A stretch of 64,000 nt of DNA from Pseudalgibacter alginicilyticus (GCF_001310225.1 NZ_CP012898.1:3528001-3592000); one strand, 5' to 3'. Positions 37,782 to 48,121 are shown, numbered from the stretch's first letter. A program made the numbers and translations. The notes: a model not told the origin generated them from the sequence alone.

Positions 37782-39071
37782 ATGTCATTTCAATCTTTAG
37801 GTTTGTCCGAAGCCTTGCTAAAAGCTATTAGTAAAAAAGGATACACTACACCAAGTCCTATTCAACAAAAAGCCATTCCTCCAGTTTTAAACGGACATGA
37901 TGTATTAGCCTCTGCCCAAACAGGAACTGGAAAAACAGCAGGTTTTACATTACCACTTCTACATATTCTTTCTGAAAATCCGAAAGAAAAATACAGACCC
38001 ATTCGTGCTTTGATTTTAACACCAACTCGAGAGTTGGCAGCCCAAGTATATGCGAATGTTAAAGAGTACAGCGAATTTTTAAATTTGCGTAGTGCCGTTA
38101 TTTTTGGTGGTGTAAACCAAAAACCACAAGCAGCAACTATCCGTCAAGGTATAGATGTTTTGGTAGCAACCCCTGGACGTTTGATAGATTTACAAAATCA
38201 AGGTTTATTATCCCTTAAGCGCGTGGAGATTTTTGTTTTAGATGAGGCAGACCGTATGTTGGATATGGGCTTTTTAAGAGATATAGAGCGTGTTATAAAG
38301 TCGATGCCAGAAAAACGTCAGAATTTAATGTTTTCAGCAACGTTTTCAAAAGATATTAAAAAGTTAGCACATGGTATATTGAACAAACCAATTCAGGTGG
38401 AGGCTACTCCAGAAAACACGACGGTGGATGCTATTACTCAAAAAGTATATCGGGTTGCCAAAAGTTTAAAAACAAACTTAATTATTAAATTAATTGCTGA
38501 TGGTAATTGGAAGCAGGTTTTGGTATTTACCCGAACCAAACACGGTGCCAACAAGCTTTGTGAAAAAATGGGAAAAGCAGGAATAACCGCTGCAGCCATA
38601 CATGGAAATAAAAGTCAAGGAGCAAGAACCAAAGCGTTGGCAGGATTTAAAAACGGTAGTGTACGCGTGTTAGTGGCAACAGATATTGCAGCGCGAGGTT
38701 TAGATATTCCATTATTGCCCCATGTTATTAATTTTGAAATACCCAACATCCCAGAGGATTATGTGCATAGAATTGGTAGAACAGGGAGAGCAGGAGCTAA
38801 TGGTGTTGCATTATCTTTAGTAAGTGCTGATGAAACTACGTTTTTAAGAGATATTGAAAAGTTGATAGAAATAAAACTTTCTGTTGAAATTATGGAAGGT
38901 TTTGAACCAGACCCCAATGCGTCAACGGCACCAATTAAACAAGGGCAAGGCAGACAAAATAGAAACCCTCGAAATAACTCAAACTCTAAGTCTTCTGGAA
39001 ATTCACATAGTAATTCCAGTAGAAATAATAAATCTAGACGTCCAAAACGCCATACGGATAGACGCAATTAA
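37782..39071 (+). CDS. DEAD-box ATP-dependent RNA helicase
   Basis: 429-aa RhlE-like helicase with all core motifs: Q motif ([13 protein letters not shown]), I (AQTGTGKT), Ia (PTRELAAQV), II ([11 protein letters not shown]), III (SAT), V ([11 protein letters not shown]) and VI ([10 protein letters not shown]). The tail from about 385 is a low-complexity Asn/Ser/Arg/Lys-rich extension that probably binds RNA. Likely ribosome assembly or cold adaptation. Followed 4 bp later by a small gene. Confidence 0.95.
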   Translation: MSFQSLGLSEALLKAISKKGYTTPSPIQQKAIPPVLNGHDVLASAQTGTGKTAGFTLPLLHILSENPKEKYRPIRALILTPTRELAAQVYANVKEYSEFLNLRSAVIFGGVNQKPQAATIRQGIDVLVATPGRLIDLQNQGLLSLKRVEIFVLDEADRMLDMGFLRDIERVIKSMPEKRQNLMFSATFSKDIKKLAHGILNKPIQVEATPENTTVDAITQKVYRVAKSLKTNLIIKLIADGNWKQVLVFTRTKHGANKLCEKMGKAGITAAAIHGNKSQGARTKALAGFKNGSVRVLVATDIAARGLDIPLLPHVINFEIPNIPEDYVHRIGRTGRAGANGVALSLVSADETTFLRDIEKLIEIKLSVEIMEGFEPDPNASTAPIKQGQGRQNRNPRNNSNSKSSGNSHSNSSRNNKSRRPKRHTDRRN

Positions 39072-39075
39072 CTGT

Positions 39076-39291
39076 ATGCAGCAAGTTTTAAAAGATAAAA
39101 TAATAGAAGTTTGTGATAAAAAAATCGCAGCGAAAGGAGATGCTGTTGGCGTGTCTTTTTATGCTTTTTTTAAAAATAAAAATGACAATCCACAACTTTT
39201 GATGGAAGTAGCTACATGGTGGATTGAAACACATGAATTAGATCATTTTGAGAAGGCCATTAAAATTAAAAATTTAGTCAATAATTTATAA
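39076..39291 (+). CDS. Small conserved protein (DUF6500-like)
   Basis: 71 aa from ATG 39076 ([20 protein letters not shown]). A longer frame from 38884 reads through the helicase tail and is not real. The motif [39 protein letters not shown] is typical of a small flavobacterial family that I associate with DUF6500. Function unknown. Translationally linked to the next gene (TAATG). Confidence 0.75.
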   Translation: MQQVLKDKIIEVCDKKIAAKGDAVGVSFYAFFKNKNDNPQLLMEVATWWIETHELDHFEKAIKIKNLVNNL

Positions 39292-39521
39292 TGGAAACTC
39301 AGCTAAACAATCCTTTACACGGTATAAAACTTGAGCAAATCATAAATGATTTGGTAGTACATTATGGTTGGGAGTATATGGGGTATACTGTCAAAATAAA
39401 ATGTTTTACTGATAATCCTTCAGTAAAATCCAGTCTAAAATTTTTAAGACGAACACCATGGGCTCGAACAAAGGTTGAAGCCATGTATTTGAATATGCTT
39501 AAAAATACTAAGACTAAATAA
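39291..39521 (+). CDS. VF530 family DNA-binding protein (DUF2132)
   Basis: 76-aa helical protein with the family motifs [45 protein letters not shown] and KVEAMYL. The prototype is VF530 of Aliivibrio fischeri. Start overlaps the previous stop. The intrinsic terminator lies over its last codons. Confidence 0.88.
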   Translation: METQLNNPLHGIKLEQIINDLVVHYGWEYMGYTVKIKCFTDNPSVKSSLKFLRRTPWARTKVEAMYLNMLKNTKTK

Positions 39522-39540
39522 TTTTAGACTTAGTATTTTT
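39501..39540 (+). terminator. Terminator overlapping the VF530 stop
   Basis: An almost perfect 18-bp inverted repeat (AAAAATACTAAGACTAAA against TTTTAGACTTAGTATTTTT) with a 2-3 nt loop. The upstream arm encodes the last residues of the protein and the downstream arm ends in T5. Confidence 0.8.
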
Positions 39541-39621
39541 ATCTTAATAAAATTTAAATAATAACGATTTAAAATTCGTGTTTATAAATTCGTAATTTAG
39601 GTATCTAAAAAAGGAATTTGT

Positions 39622-40581
39622 ATGCGTAAAGAAATTTCCAGACGTCAATTTATTGAAAAATCAACTTTAGCATTGGGAGCAGCAATTACGGCCCCCGCAT
39701 TTTCGCAACCACTTTTTGAAAAAAGTAAGTTAATGAACGATTTAGAAATTCATATATTTTCAAAGCACCTTCAGTTTTTAAATTATAACAATATGGCTGA
39801 GGCTGCTGCTGAAATAGGATTTGCTGGTGTCGATCTGTCTGTAAGAAATAAAGGACACGTGCTTCCAGAACGTGTAAAAGATGATTTGCCAAAAGCCATA
39901 GAAGCGATAAAAAAAGTTGGTTTCCAACCGAAATTAATGACTTCAGGTATTTTGTCTGCAGATGAAAAATATACCAATGATGTGTTAGAAACGGCCTCAA
40001 AAATGGGTGTTGAATATTATAGATTGGGGTATTATAAGTATTCAGAAAATAAATCGATTGCTGAAACGATATCAAATGTTAGTGAACAATTAAAAACATT
40101 AGTGATTCTTAATAAAAAACATGGTATAAAAGGTGCGTTTCAAAATCATGCAGGATTACAAGTAGGAGCTTCTATTTGGGAAATTCATGAATTACTTAAA
40201 AATATTAAATCAAGTTTTATAGGTTGTCAGTATGATATAAGACATGCGACCGTGGAAGGAGGAAAATCTTGGCAAACGGGTTTAAAGCTGATTAGACCTA
40301 AAATAAATTCATTGGTTCTTAAAGATTTTAAATGGATTATGAAACATGATAAATGGGACGTTTTGAATGTGCCAATAGGAGAAGGAATGGTTGATTTTAA
40401 AGCATATTTTAAGCTTTTAAAAGCCTATCAAATTCATGTGCCTATATCATTACATTGTGAATATGATTTAGGAGGAGCTGAGCATGGCAGCTCAACTGTT
40501 TCTATACCTCAGAAAGATGTATTCTCTGCTATGAAAAAAGATTTAAATACCATAAGAAGGCTATGGAATGAAGTTGAGTAA
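39622..40581 (+). CDS. TAT-exported sugar phosphate isomerase/epimerase-like protein
   Basis: 319 aa with a twin-arginine signal (SRRQFIEKSTLALGAAI, cleavage near AFSQ) followed by a xylose-isomerase-like TIM barrel (AP_endonuc_2; EIHIFSKHLQFLNYNNMAEAAAEIGFAGVDL, GAFQNHAGLQVG, IGCQYDIRHATVEG, PISLHCEYDLGGAEHG). Putative metal ligands are the His/Glu/Asp residues of those blocks. Substrate unknown. It is monocistronic. Confidence 0.85.
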   Translation: MRKEISRRQFIEKSTLALGAAITAPAFSQPLFEKSKLMNDLEIHIFSKHLQFLNYNNMAEAAAEIGFAGVDLSVRNKGHVLPERVKDDLPKAIEAIKKVGFQPKLMTSGILSADEKYTNDVLETASKMGVEYYRLGYYKYSENKSIAETISNVSEQLKTLVILNKKHGIKGAFQNHAGLQVGASIWEIHELLKNIKSSFIGCQYDIRHATVEGGKSWQTGLKLIRPKINSLVLKDFKWIMKHDKWDVLNVPIGEGMVDFKAYFKLLKAYQIHVPISLHCEYDLGGAEHGSSTVSIPQKDVFSAMKKDLNTIRRLWNEVE

Positions 40582-40587
40582 ACGGTT

Positions 40588-41040
40588 TTAAACAAAACTT
40601 TTTAAGCCTTCATAAACTACAATACTTACCGCATTAGCAAGATTAAGACTTCTAACATGCTCACTATATATAGGGATTTTATAAAGCTGGTTTGTATGTT
40701 TTTCAGTTAAAGCTTTTGACAATCCAACTGATTCTTTTCCAAAAATTAAAAACATATCATCTTCAAAGGGAATGTCCCAATGGTTTTTAGTGCCATGACT
40801 GGACATAAAAGCCATGTTTTTATCTTTGTTTATTTCAAAAAAAAATTCTACGCTTTCATAATATGTTACAGAAAGATGTTGCCAATAATCCAACCCAGCA
40901 CGTTTTAATCGACTGTCATCAATTTCAAAACCAAAGGGTTTCACTAAATGTAAGTGAGAACCTGAAGCTAAAGCTAAGCGGCCAATATTGCCCGTGTTAT
41001 TAGGTATTTCAGGTTCAATTAAAACAATATTTAAGGGCAT
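40588..41040 (-). CDS. trmL: tRNA (cytidine/uridine-34-2'-O)-methyltransferase
   Basis: 150-aa SPOUT methyltransferase that modifies the wobble base of tRNA-Leu isoacceptors. It shows the N-terminal LIEPEIPNNTGNIGRLA, the knot motifs LIFGKESVGLSKAL and the C-terminal RSLNLANAVSIVVYEGLK. Full length for the family. Downstream of the GNAT-nitrilase gene by 6 bp and probably cotranscribed. Confidence 0.95.
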   Translation of the reverse strand: MPLNIVLIEPEIPNNTGNIGRLALASGSHLHLVKPFGFEIDDSRLKRAGLDYWQHLSVTYYESVEFFFEINKDKNMAFMSSHGTKNHWDIPFEDDMFLIFGKESVGLSKALTEKHTNQLYKIPIYSEHVRSLNLANAVSIVVYEGLKSFV

Positions 41041-41046
41041 GAAAAT

Positions 41047-42567
41047 TTATTTTTTTCTTAATTCAAATAAGTCTAAACGTCTGTCTTTTAAATTTCTTAC
41101 ACTACCAAATTGATTGAGATTTCTAAGCAAATCGATATCTACATCGGCTATTAAAATCATTTCTGAATTTTGTGTGGTTTCAGCTTTTACACCGTTGGTA
41201 GGAAATGCAAAATCACAAGGTGTGAATACCATAGATTGCGCAAACTGTATGTCCATATTTTGTACCTTGGGTAAGTTCCCAACACTGCCTGCAATAGCAA
41301 CATAACATTCGTTTTCAATTGCTCTGGCTTGCGCGCAATGTCGTACACGCGAGAATCCGTTTTGAGTGTCTGTTAAAAACGGCACAAATAAAATGTCCAT
41401 GCCTTCATCTGCTAATAATCTACTCAATTCGGGGAATTCAGAATCGTAACAAATTAAGATACCTATTTTGCCACAATCGGTATCAAAAGCTTGCAGTTTG
41501 TTACCGCCAACCATACCCCAAACTTTAGCTTCATCTGGTGTGACATGTAGTTTTTCGTAGCGTTCCATGCTGCCATCACGACGGCATAAATAACCAACAT
41601 TATGTAGTTTTCCATCTACCATTTCTGGCATACTCCCTGTTATGATATTGATATTGTATGATATGGCTAATTTTGCAAAACGTTGCACAATTTCGGCAGT
41701 ATGTTTAGCCAGTTCCCTAATAGCTTCAGGAGTGGATAAATGATTGTTTTCTGCCATTAATGGTGCGTTGAAAAACTCTGGAAATAATGCGAAATCACTT
41801 CTGTAACCAGACACCGCATCTATAAAAAATTCGGCTTGTTCCATAACATCATCCAAACTTTTATATGGGCGCATTTGCCATTGCACCAAACCTAAACGTA
41901 CAATTTTTTTTATTGTAGACGCTTTTTTGTTTTTCTTTTCGTAATAAATATTATCCCACTCTAAAAGCACGGCATAATCATGAGAATTGGCATCGCCTTT
42001 AAGATAATTTTTTAAAATTCGAGCTGGATGGAAATCATTTGAAATTTGAAAATTCAGTACTGGATCATGGATTTCTTTACGCCTAACTTTATCAATATAC
42101 TCTTTTGGAGTTAATGAATCTGCATATTTATGATAATTAGGAATTCGACCACCAAAGGCGAGACCTTTCAAATTTAAACGTTCGCAAAGTTCTTTTCTAT
42201 AATCATAAAGTCTTCTACCTAAACGTAAGCCTCTAAATTCGGGTTTTATAAATACATCAATGCCATAAATGATATCACCCTCATTGGTATGGGTACTAAA
42301 GGTATAATTGCCAGTGATGTCTTCATAGGTATGATTGTCTTCAAATTTGTCATAGTCAACAATAATAGACAGTGCACAGCCAGCAATTTGATTGTTTATT
42401 TTTATAACAACTTGGCCTTCTGGGAATTTATTAATCAGTGTTTTAATTTGCGCTTCACCCCAAATAGAATCAGGCATAGATGTATAGGATGCAATCATAG
42501 CTTCTCTTAACTCATGATAATCAGTAAGAGTAAGATAGGCCAATTCAATATTTTCAATGTTTTCCAT
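41047..42567 (-). CDS. GNAT acetyltransferase / carbon-nitrogen hydrolase fusion
   Basis: 506 aa with two domains: an N-terminal GNAT acetyltransferase (about 5-210; DVFIKPEFRGLRLGRRLYDYRKELCERL is the acetyl-CoA-binding motif A) and a C-terminal nitrilase-superfamily domain (about 222-500) with the catalytic triad Glu in LFPEFFNAP, Lys in YEKLHVTPDE and Cys in ILICYDSEFPEL. Fusions of this kind are conserved in Bacteroidota. The substrate is not known; the pairing suggests acylation and amide hydrolysis of the same metabolite, which is inference. Confidence 0.92.
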   Translation of the reverse strand: MENIENIELAYLTLTDYHELREAMIASYTSMPDSIWGEAQIKTLINKFPEGQVVIKINNQIAGCALSIIVDYDKFEDNHTYEDITGNYTFSTHTNEGDIIYGIDVFIKPEFRGLRLGRRLYDYRKELCERLNLKGLAFGGRIPNYHKYADSLTPKEYIDKVRRKEIHDPVLNFQISNDFHPARILKNYLKGDANSHDYAVLLEWDNIYYEKKNKKASTIKKIVRLGLVQWQMRPYKSLDDVMEQAEFFIDAVSGYRSDFALFPEFFNAPLMAENNHLSTPEAIRELAKHTAEIVQRFAKLAISYNINIITGSMPEMVDGKLHNVGYLCRRDGSMERYEKLHVTPDEAKVWGMVGGNKLQAFDTDCGKIGILICYDSEFPELSRLLADEGMDILFVPFLTDTQNGFSRVRHCAQARAIENECYVAIAGSVGNLPKVQNMDIQFAQSMVFTPCDFAFPTNGVKAETTQNSEMILIADVDIDLLRNLNQFGSVRNLKDRRLDLFELRKK

Positions 42568-42672
42568 GAGTGTGTTGTTAATCAGAAAATTAAAATCTGA
42601 ATTTTAAACGAATATAGTATTTAAAATAACACGGATTTTTTCTTTTGTAGATGTCATATCAAAATTTTAACC

Positions 42673-43083
42673 TCATTGGGGTTTTCCTATATCATCAATT
42701 TCATCGAATATGTTTAAGACTTTTGGATCTGGACCATATTGATTTGCACCAGAATTTCCAGGTTGCAAAGTAAAAACAAACATAATAAAACCACCAACAT
42801 AAGGAATCAGTTGGAGTAAAAAATACCATCCACTTTTGCCAATGTCATGAAGCCTTCTAACCGTAACGGCCAAGGTTGGAATGATTGTTCCTAAAAAATA
42901 AAACCCAATAAAAATGGCTATATAAGCACCATTATCTGTTAAGTCAACTAATAATCCAGTCAAAATGGCTAATACAATGATAATTACAGAATGAAACAGC
43001 ATAAACATCCAATATTCTTGTCGTCTTGCTCTACCCGAAAAATTAGCATAATTATCTCTTACTACTTTTAAATACCAGTTCAT
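42673..43083 (-). CDS. DUF805 family membrane protein
   Basis: 136 aa with four membrane helices and the DUF805 signatures YANFSGRARRQEYWMFMLF, VTVRRLHDIGKSGWYFLL and LQPGNSGANQYGPDP near the C-terminus. Function unknown. Confidence 0.92.
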   Translation of the reverse strand: MNWYLKVVRDNYANFSGRARRQEYWMFMLFHSVIIIVLAILTGLLVDLTDNGAYIAIFIGFYFLGTIIPTLAVTVRRLHDIGKSGWYFLLQLIPYVGGFIMFVFTLQPGNSGANQYGPDPKVLNIFDEIDDIGKPQ

Positions 43084-43121
43084 TATATCGTATACAGTTT
43101 TAATTTATACTAAATGTATGA

Positions 43122-44402
43122 TTAATCTTTTTTCATTTTAACTTTAGTTCTAACAGGTTTCATGATAATTCTTAGTGTGCTATCATTATTGAAATAACTA
43201 ATAGTCCAATTCATAAAAATTAACAGTTTATTTTTAACACTTAAAATAAGCATTAAATGAATAAACATCCAAGTAAACCAAGCCATTCTACCTTGAAAAC
43301 TAAATTTTGGTAGATCAACAACAGCTTTGCGTTTGCCAATTGTTGCCATAGCTCCTTTATCAGTGTATTCAAACTCTTTTTTAGCGTTGCCTTTATTAAT
43401 GTTTTTAAAATTTTTAGCTAATAAGCTAGCTTGTTGAAGAGCCACACTTGCTACTTGAGCATGGCCTTGTGGGTGTTTTGGTGTTTCCATATAGGCAATG
43501 TCTCCTAAAGCATATACATCATTCAAATGTGACACTTCATTAAAACGATTTACGATAAGTCTATTTCCTCTTGTAAAACATTCTTTAGGAAAACCATCAA
43601 TAATATTGCCTGTTACACCTGCTGCCCAAATAACATTTTTGGAAGATATTTTTTCGCCATTATTAAGGGATACAATAGTACCATCATAATCATTAACAAT
43701 GGTATTGGTTTTTACAATAACGCCTAATTCTTCAAGGTATTTTTGTGACATTTTTTGTGATCCTTTACTCATAGGGCTCAAAGTGTTGGCAGCACCTTCT
43801 AAAAGATAAATAGTAAGTTTTGAGAAATCTTTGTCAGGATAATCTTTAGGCAAAATATGGCGTTTCATTTCTGATAATGCACCAGCTAATTCCACGCCCG
43901 TTGGGCCACCACCAACAATTACAAAATTTAATAAGGTTTGTAGCTTTTCAGAATTACGTGTGTTTAAAGCGTCTTCAAAAGTTTGTAGGATTCTATTTCT
44001 TAATTGTATAGCTTCGGGAATAGTTTTCATAGGGTATGCAAAATCTCTTAGATTATTGTTCCCGAAATAATTAGTTGTACAGCCAATAGATATTACTAAA
44101 TGGTCGTATTTAAAGTTACCAATGGATGTTATTAGTTTTTTGTTATCAAAATCAACCTGTGTAACTTCAGCAATTCTAATTCTTACATTTTTTGCTTTTT
44201 GAAATACTTTTCTAAGTGGAAAAGAAATACTTGCAGGTTCTAAACGTGCTGTAGCAACCTGATACATGAGCGGTTGAAACTGATGGTAGTTTTGTTTGTC
44301 TATTAAATAAACCTTATAATTTTTAACGTTTATTAAATCTTGGGCAAGCTGCAAACCGGCAAAACCAGCTCCAACTATAATAATTCTTTTTCTTTTAGGC
44401 AT
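43122..44402 (-). CDS. ndh: NAD(P)/FAD-dependent oxidoreductase, NDH-2 type
   Basis: 426-aa type II NADH:quinone dehydrogenase-like flavoprotein: FAD-binding IIIVGAGFAGLQLAQDL at the N-terminus, NAD-binding FVIVGGGPTGVELAGAL (about 162-178), the VYALGDIAYMETP flavin motif, the quinone-site-like GHAQVASVALQQ and a C-terminal hydrophobic membrane anchor (MFIHLMLILSVKNKLLIFMNW). It does not pump protons. It lies 12 bp after trpA on the same strand, so read-through from the trp operon is possible. Confidence 0.9.
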   Translation of the reverse strand: MPKRKRIIIVGAGFAGLQLAQDLINVKNYKVYLIDKQNYHQFQPLMYQVATARLEPASISFPLRKVFQKAKNVRIRIAEVTQVDFDNKKLITSIGNFKYDHLVISIGCTTNYFGNNNLRDFAYPMKTIPEAIQLRNRILQTFEDALNTRNSEKLQTLLNFVIVGGGPTGVELAGALSEMKRHILPKDYPDKDFSKLTIYLLEGAANTLSPMSKGSQKMSQKYLEELGVIVKTNTIVNDYDGTIVSLNNGEKISSKNVIWAAGVTGNIIDGFPKECFTRGNRLIVNRFNEVSHLNDVYALGDIAYMETPKHPQGHAQVASVALQQASLLAKNFKNINKGNAKKEFEYTDKGAMATIGKRKAVVDLPKFSFQGRMAWFTWMFIHLMLILSVKNKLLIFMNWTISYFNNDSTLRIIMKPVRTKVKMKKD

Positions 44403-44414
44403 GGTAGGGAAAAT

Positions 44415-45179
44415 TTATGACGCTACAAAGGTCACAAATTCTTTGATATTATTTCGTCCCTTTGTCGCTAAATGTTTTATAAATGCACTACCAATAATGG
44501 CTCCTTTAGCGTAAGTAGTCGCTTGCGTAAATGTTTTGTTGTCCGAAATACCAAATCCAATGATTTGAGGGTTTTTAAGATTCATGTCAGCAACACGCTT
44601 AAAGTAATTGGTTTGAGTATTTCCAAAACCTGATTGACTTCCTGTAACGCTGGCACTACTCACCATATAAATAAAGCCTTTTGAAATAGAATCGATAAAA
44701 TTAATACGTTCTTCAGAAGTTTGTGGCGTAATTAAAAACACATTAATAAGCCCATATCTTTCAAAAGTAGCTTGATATTCATTATGATACACATCTACAG
44801 GTAAATCAGGAATAATAAGGCCATCAACACCTATTTCTTGACATTTTTTACAAAATGCTTCCACACCATATTGGAAAATAGGATTGAAATACCCCATAAT
44901 AATTAAAGGGATTTTAACCGTTTTACGAATATCTTTAAGCTGTTTGAAAAGCACTTCGGTAGTCATGCCATTTTTTAAAGCATCAGTAGAACTGGCCTGT
45001 ATAGTTGGACCATCAGCTAATGGATCGCTAAACGGTAATCCAATTTCAATCATATCTACACCGTTTTTTTCTAAATCCTGAATGATAGAAACGGTATCAT
45101 TCAAACTTGGATAACCTGCTGTAAAATATATAGAGAGTAGCTTTTTGTTTTCTTGTAACTTGTTTTGGATCCGATTCAT
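44415..45179 (-). CDS. trpA: Tryptophan synthase alpha chain
   Basis: 254-aa TIM-barrel subunit that cleaves indole-3-glycerol phosphate. It has the signature DMIEIGLPFSDPLADGPTIQ with the catalytic Glu and Asp, and VSSASVTGSQ near the phosphate site. Last gene of the trp cluster; a 164-bp spacer separates it from trpB. Confidence 0.97.
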   Translation of the reverse strand: MNRIQNKLQENKKLLSIYFTAGYPSLNDTVSIIQDLEKNGVDMIEIGLPFSDPLADGPTIQASSTDALKNGMTTEVLFKQLKDIRKTVKIPLIIMGYFNPIFQYGVEAFCKKCQEIGVDGLIIPDLPVDVYHNEYQATFERYGLINVFLITPQTSEERINFIDSISKGFIYMVSSASVTGSQSGFGNTQTNYFKRVADMNLKNPQIIGFGISDNKTFTQATTYAKGAIIGSAFIKHLATKGRNNIKEFVTFVAS

Positions 45180-45234
45180 AATATTGTTTTTGTCAACCTA
45201 AAGTTGTTTTAGGTTCTCATTTTTTAGTGTTCAA

Positions 45235-45306
45235 TTTGGGCGTTACCACAAGGGGAGGACTTTCATTACCCGTTCCCGATTCTCCTGTGTAGGGAGCTTA
45301 AACAGG
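45235..45306. repeat. Palindromic REP-like sequence between trpB and trpA
   Basis: TTTGGGCGTTACCACAAG and the following segments resemble the 'gggcgttacc' family of flavobacterial intergenic repeats. It accounts for the unusually long spacer within this operon. Confidence 0.4.
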
Positions 45307-45343
45307 TTGTTCAATCCCGAATGCAAGCGCAACATAATCTGAT

Positions 45344-46525
45344 TTATATTTTGAAATAATTGATGTAATTTTCTAAATCTTTATCACCTCTTCCAGATAA
45401 GCTAACCACCACCACATCGTTTGATTTGAATGTTCGCTGTTTAAAAATAGCCAAGGCATGTGAGCTTTCAATTGCGGGTATAATACCTTCGAGTTTGCAT
45501 AATTCCAAACCAGCATTCATAGCATCATCATCGGTGATAGCCATAAATTCAGCTCGACCAGTTTTGCATAAATGGGCATGCATGGGGCCTACGCCAGGAT
45601 AGTCTAATCCTGCTGAAATAGAATAAGGCTCGGTAATTTGACCGTCTTTAGTTTGCATTAAAAGTGTTTTGCAACCGTGAATTATACCTTCTTTTCCTAA
45701 AACAGAAGTGGCAGCACTCTCTCCAGAATCTACACCATGACCAGCAGCTTCTACTGCAATAATACCAACTTCAGGTTCGTGTAAATAATGATAGTAGGTA
45801 CCCGCTGCATTACTACCTCCACCAATACAGGCAACAACATAATTTGGATTTTCATGACCTGTCTGTTCTTTTAATTGCCATTTTATTTCTTCTGAAATAA
45901 TTGATTGAAAGCGAGTAACCATATCAGGATAAGGATGTGGACCTATAGCAGAACCAATGATGTAATGCGTGTCTACAGGATTGTTAATCCAATCTCTGAT
46001 GGCTTCGTTTGTGGCATCTTTTAGGGTACGGCTACCTGATAATGCAGGCATAACTTTAGCGCCTAACATTTTCATTCTGGCTACATTTGGAGCCTGACGA
46101 GCAATATCAATTTCACCCATATAAACAATACATTCTAACCCCATCAAAGCACAAACAGTTGCGGTAGCAACTCCATGCTGTCCAGCTCCCGTTTCGGCTA
46201 TAATACGATGTTTGCCTAAACGTTTTGCCATTAAAATTTGACCAATAGTATTGTTGATTTTGTGTGCTCCAGTATGGTTTAAATCTTCCCGTTTTAAATA
46301 AATTTTGGTATTGTATTTTTCAGAAAGACGCTTTGCAAAATAGAGTGGAGAAGGACGGCCAACATAGTCTTTTAAAAGTTGGTCAAATTCTTTTTTAAAG
46401 TCAGGCTCAGCCATAACTTTTAAATAGTTTTGACGTAACTCTTCTACATTTGGATATAGCATTTCAGGGATATAAGCACCGCCAAATTCGCCATAATAAC
46501 CTTTTTCGTTTACGTTGTAATTCAT
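45344..46525 (-). CDS. trpB: Tryptophan synthase beta chain
   Basis: 393-aa PLP enzyme condensing indole and serine. It shows the PLP lysine in [15 protein letters not shown] (about 80-94), [12 protein letters not shown], the phosphate-binding [11 protein letters not shown] and the C-terminal SGRGDKDL. Complete, TrpB1 type. Confidence 0.98.
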   Translation of the reverse strand: MNYNVNEKGYYGEFGGAYIPEMLYPNVEELRQNYLKVMAEPDFKKEFDQLLKDYVGRPSPLYFAKRLSEKYNTKIYLKREDLNHTGAHKINNTIGQILMAKRLGKHRIIAETGAGQHGVATATVCALMGLECIVYMGEIDIARQAPNVARMKMLGAKVMPALSGSRTLKDATNEAIRDWINNPVDTHYIIGSAIGPHPYPDMVTRFQSIISEEIKWQLKEQTGHENPNYVVACIGGGSNAAGTYYHYLHEPEVGIIAVEAAGHGVDSGESAATSVLGKEGIIHGCKTLLMQTKDGQITEPYSISAGLDYPGVGPMHAHLCKTGRAEFMAITDDDAMNAGLELCKLEGIIPAIESSHALAIFKQRTFKSNDVVVVSLSGRGDKDLENYINYFKI

Positions 46526-46540
46526 TGTTTTTATTATTTC

Positions 46541-46564
46541 ATCATTGCGAGAAACAAAGTCATT
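46541..46564. repeat. REP-like fragment between trpF and trpB
   Basis: ATCATTGCGAGAAACAAAGT resembles the dispersed 'gtcattgcgaggaacgaagt' repeat found in many bacteria; degenerate. Confidence 0.35.
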
Positions 46565-46596
46565 TGGTAAAGATCATGATATTCTTTTAATCGACC

Positions 46597-47244
46597 TTAT
46601 TTTGTAATGATGTACTGTTTAAATTCTTTTAAAAATTCTATGTTTTTTAATCCAGGCTTTGTCTCAAACTTACTGTTAACATCAATGGCATAACAATATT
46701 TTGAAGCTATACTTTGCTGAAATTTTTTTAAATTTTTAATTTGTTCAATTCCAATTCCACCACTTAAAAAGAATGGTTTTGTGGAAGGATATTTATTTAG
46801 AGTGTTCCAATTAAATGTAAGTCCATTTCCGCCTGGTAATTTTCCTTTGGTGTCGAATAAAAAATAGTCACAAACGGTTTCGTATGGTTTTAAAACATCA
46901 AAATTGAATTCGTCTTTTATGGAAAATGCTTTGATGATTTTAATAGGAAGAGGCATAGAAACGAGTTTAGTATGACGTAAATCATTACAATATTTAGGAG
47001 TTTCTTTACCATGTAATTGTACAACTTGCAAATTGTGTTTATTGATTTTATCGATTACAAAATCTATTTCTGCATTTACAAATACCCCTGTTTTTTTTAT
47101 AGTTTCGGGTAATTCAGGAATAACCTTAGTATCAAAATGTCTTGCAGATTTTTCATAAAATATAAAGCCAAGATAATCAGGTTGCAAAGTGGCAACTTGT
47201 TTAATATTATCTAAATATTTCATTCCGCAGATTTTCAGTTTCAT
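46597..47244 (-). CDS. trpF: Phosphoribosylanthranilate isomerase
   Basis: 215-aa TIM-barrel enzyme of Trp synthesis. It starts MKLKICGMKYLDNI with the catalytic Cys, and has YLGFIFYEKSARH, VVQLHG, the FDTKGKLPGGNGLTFNW catalytic Asp block and FFLSGGIGIEQI. Complete. Confidence 0.97.
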   Translation of the reverse strand: MKLKICGMKYLDNIKQVATLQPDYLGFIFYEKSARHFDTKVIPELPETIKKTGVFVNAEIDFVIDKINKHNLQVVQLHGKETPKYCNDLRHTKLVSMPLPIKIIKAFSIKDEFNFDVLKPYETVCDYFLFDTKGKLPGGNGLTFNWNTLNKYPSTKPFFLSGGIGIEQIKNLKKFQQSIASKYCYAIDVNSKFETKPGLKNIEFLKEFKQYIITK

Positions 47245-47338
47245 AGTTTGTTATTTGCCGTCTTTTGATACTTTTTTAATTTGAAGTATCTGACTGTTTT
47301 TAAACAACTTCATCGTTTATTATTTGTATTAATGTTAA

Positions 47339-48121
47339 CTATTTTAATTGATTAATGAATTTTTTTGCGCTTTTACCTGCGTCATCGGTTTTCATAAAAT
47401 TCTCTCCAATTAAAAAACCTTGATATCCGTACGGTTGTAATTCTTTAATAGCTTCAATGCTACTGATGCCACTTTCAGAAACTTTTACAAAATCATCAGG
47501 AATTAATGGACTTAAAAATTTACTGGTTTCTAAGCTTACATCAAAAGTTTTTAAGTTTCGGTTGTTAACGCCTAACATATCTAAACTTGGCATGATGGAT
47601 TTTACTAATTCTTCTTCATTATGAACTTCTAAAAGCACATTTAAATTTAAGCTTTTTGCAAATTCTGAGTATCGTTTGATTTCTGTTTTTGACAAAATAG
47701 CGGCAATTAACAAAATAACGTCGGCACCATTAGCTTTTGCTTCTAATAATTGGTATTCGTCAATAATAAATTCCTTTCTTAATAGAGGTAAACTACAACT
47801 GGCACGTGCTGTTAATAGGTCGTCTAAAGAGCCCCCAAAATATTTTCCATCGGTTAAAACGGACATGCCACAAACACCAGCATCTTCGTAGCCTTTGGCT
47901 ACATCAAACACATTGAAGTTTTGATTGATAACCGATTTTGAAGGTGAACGACGCTTGTGCTCGGCAATAATCCCTGATTTACTTTGTCTTAATTTGCGAA
48001 CAAGTGAAATAGTTTCTCTTTCAAACAAAACGGATTGTTCTAATTGAACTACAGGAATGAGGCTTTTTCTTAAATCTACTTCTTTGCGCTTATCGAATAC
48101 TATTTTATCTAATATATTCAT
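47339..48121 (-). CDS. trpC: Indole-3-glycerol phosphate synthase
   Basis: 260-aa enzyme that cyclises CdRP to indole glycerol phosphate. Signatures are IIAEHKRRSPSKSVI (catalytic Glu and Lys), LLRKEFIIDEYQLLEA, LGVNNRNLKTF, VSESGISS and GFLIGENFM. Not fused to TrpF. Confidence 0.98.
   Translation of the reverse strand: MNILDKIVFDKRKEVDLRKSLIPVVQLEQSVLFERETISLVRKLRQSKSGIIAEHKRRSPSKSVINQNFNVFDVAKGYEDAGVCGMSVLTDGKYFGGSLDDLLTARASCSLPLLRKEFIIDEYQLLEAKANGADVILLIAAILSKTEIKRYSEFAKSLNLNVLLEVHNEEELVKSIMPSLDMLGVNNRNLKTFDVSLETSKFLSPLIPDDFVKVSESGISSIEAIKELQPYGYQGFLIGENFMKTDDAGKSAKKFINQLK

Noticed and set aside
38884-39291. 135-aa ORF starting inside the helicase gene
   Set aside because: Its first 64 codons are the helicase tail in another frame; the true gene starts at 39076.
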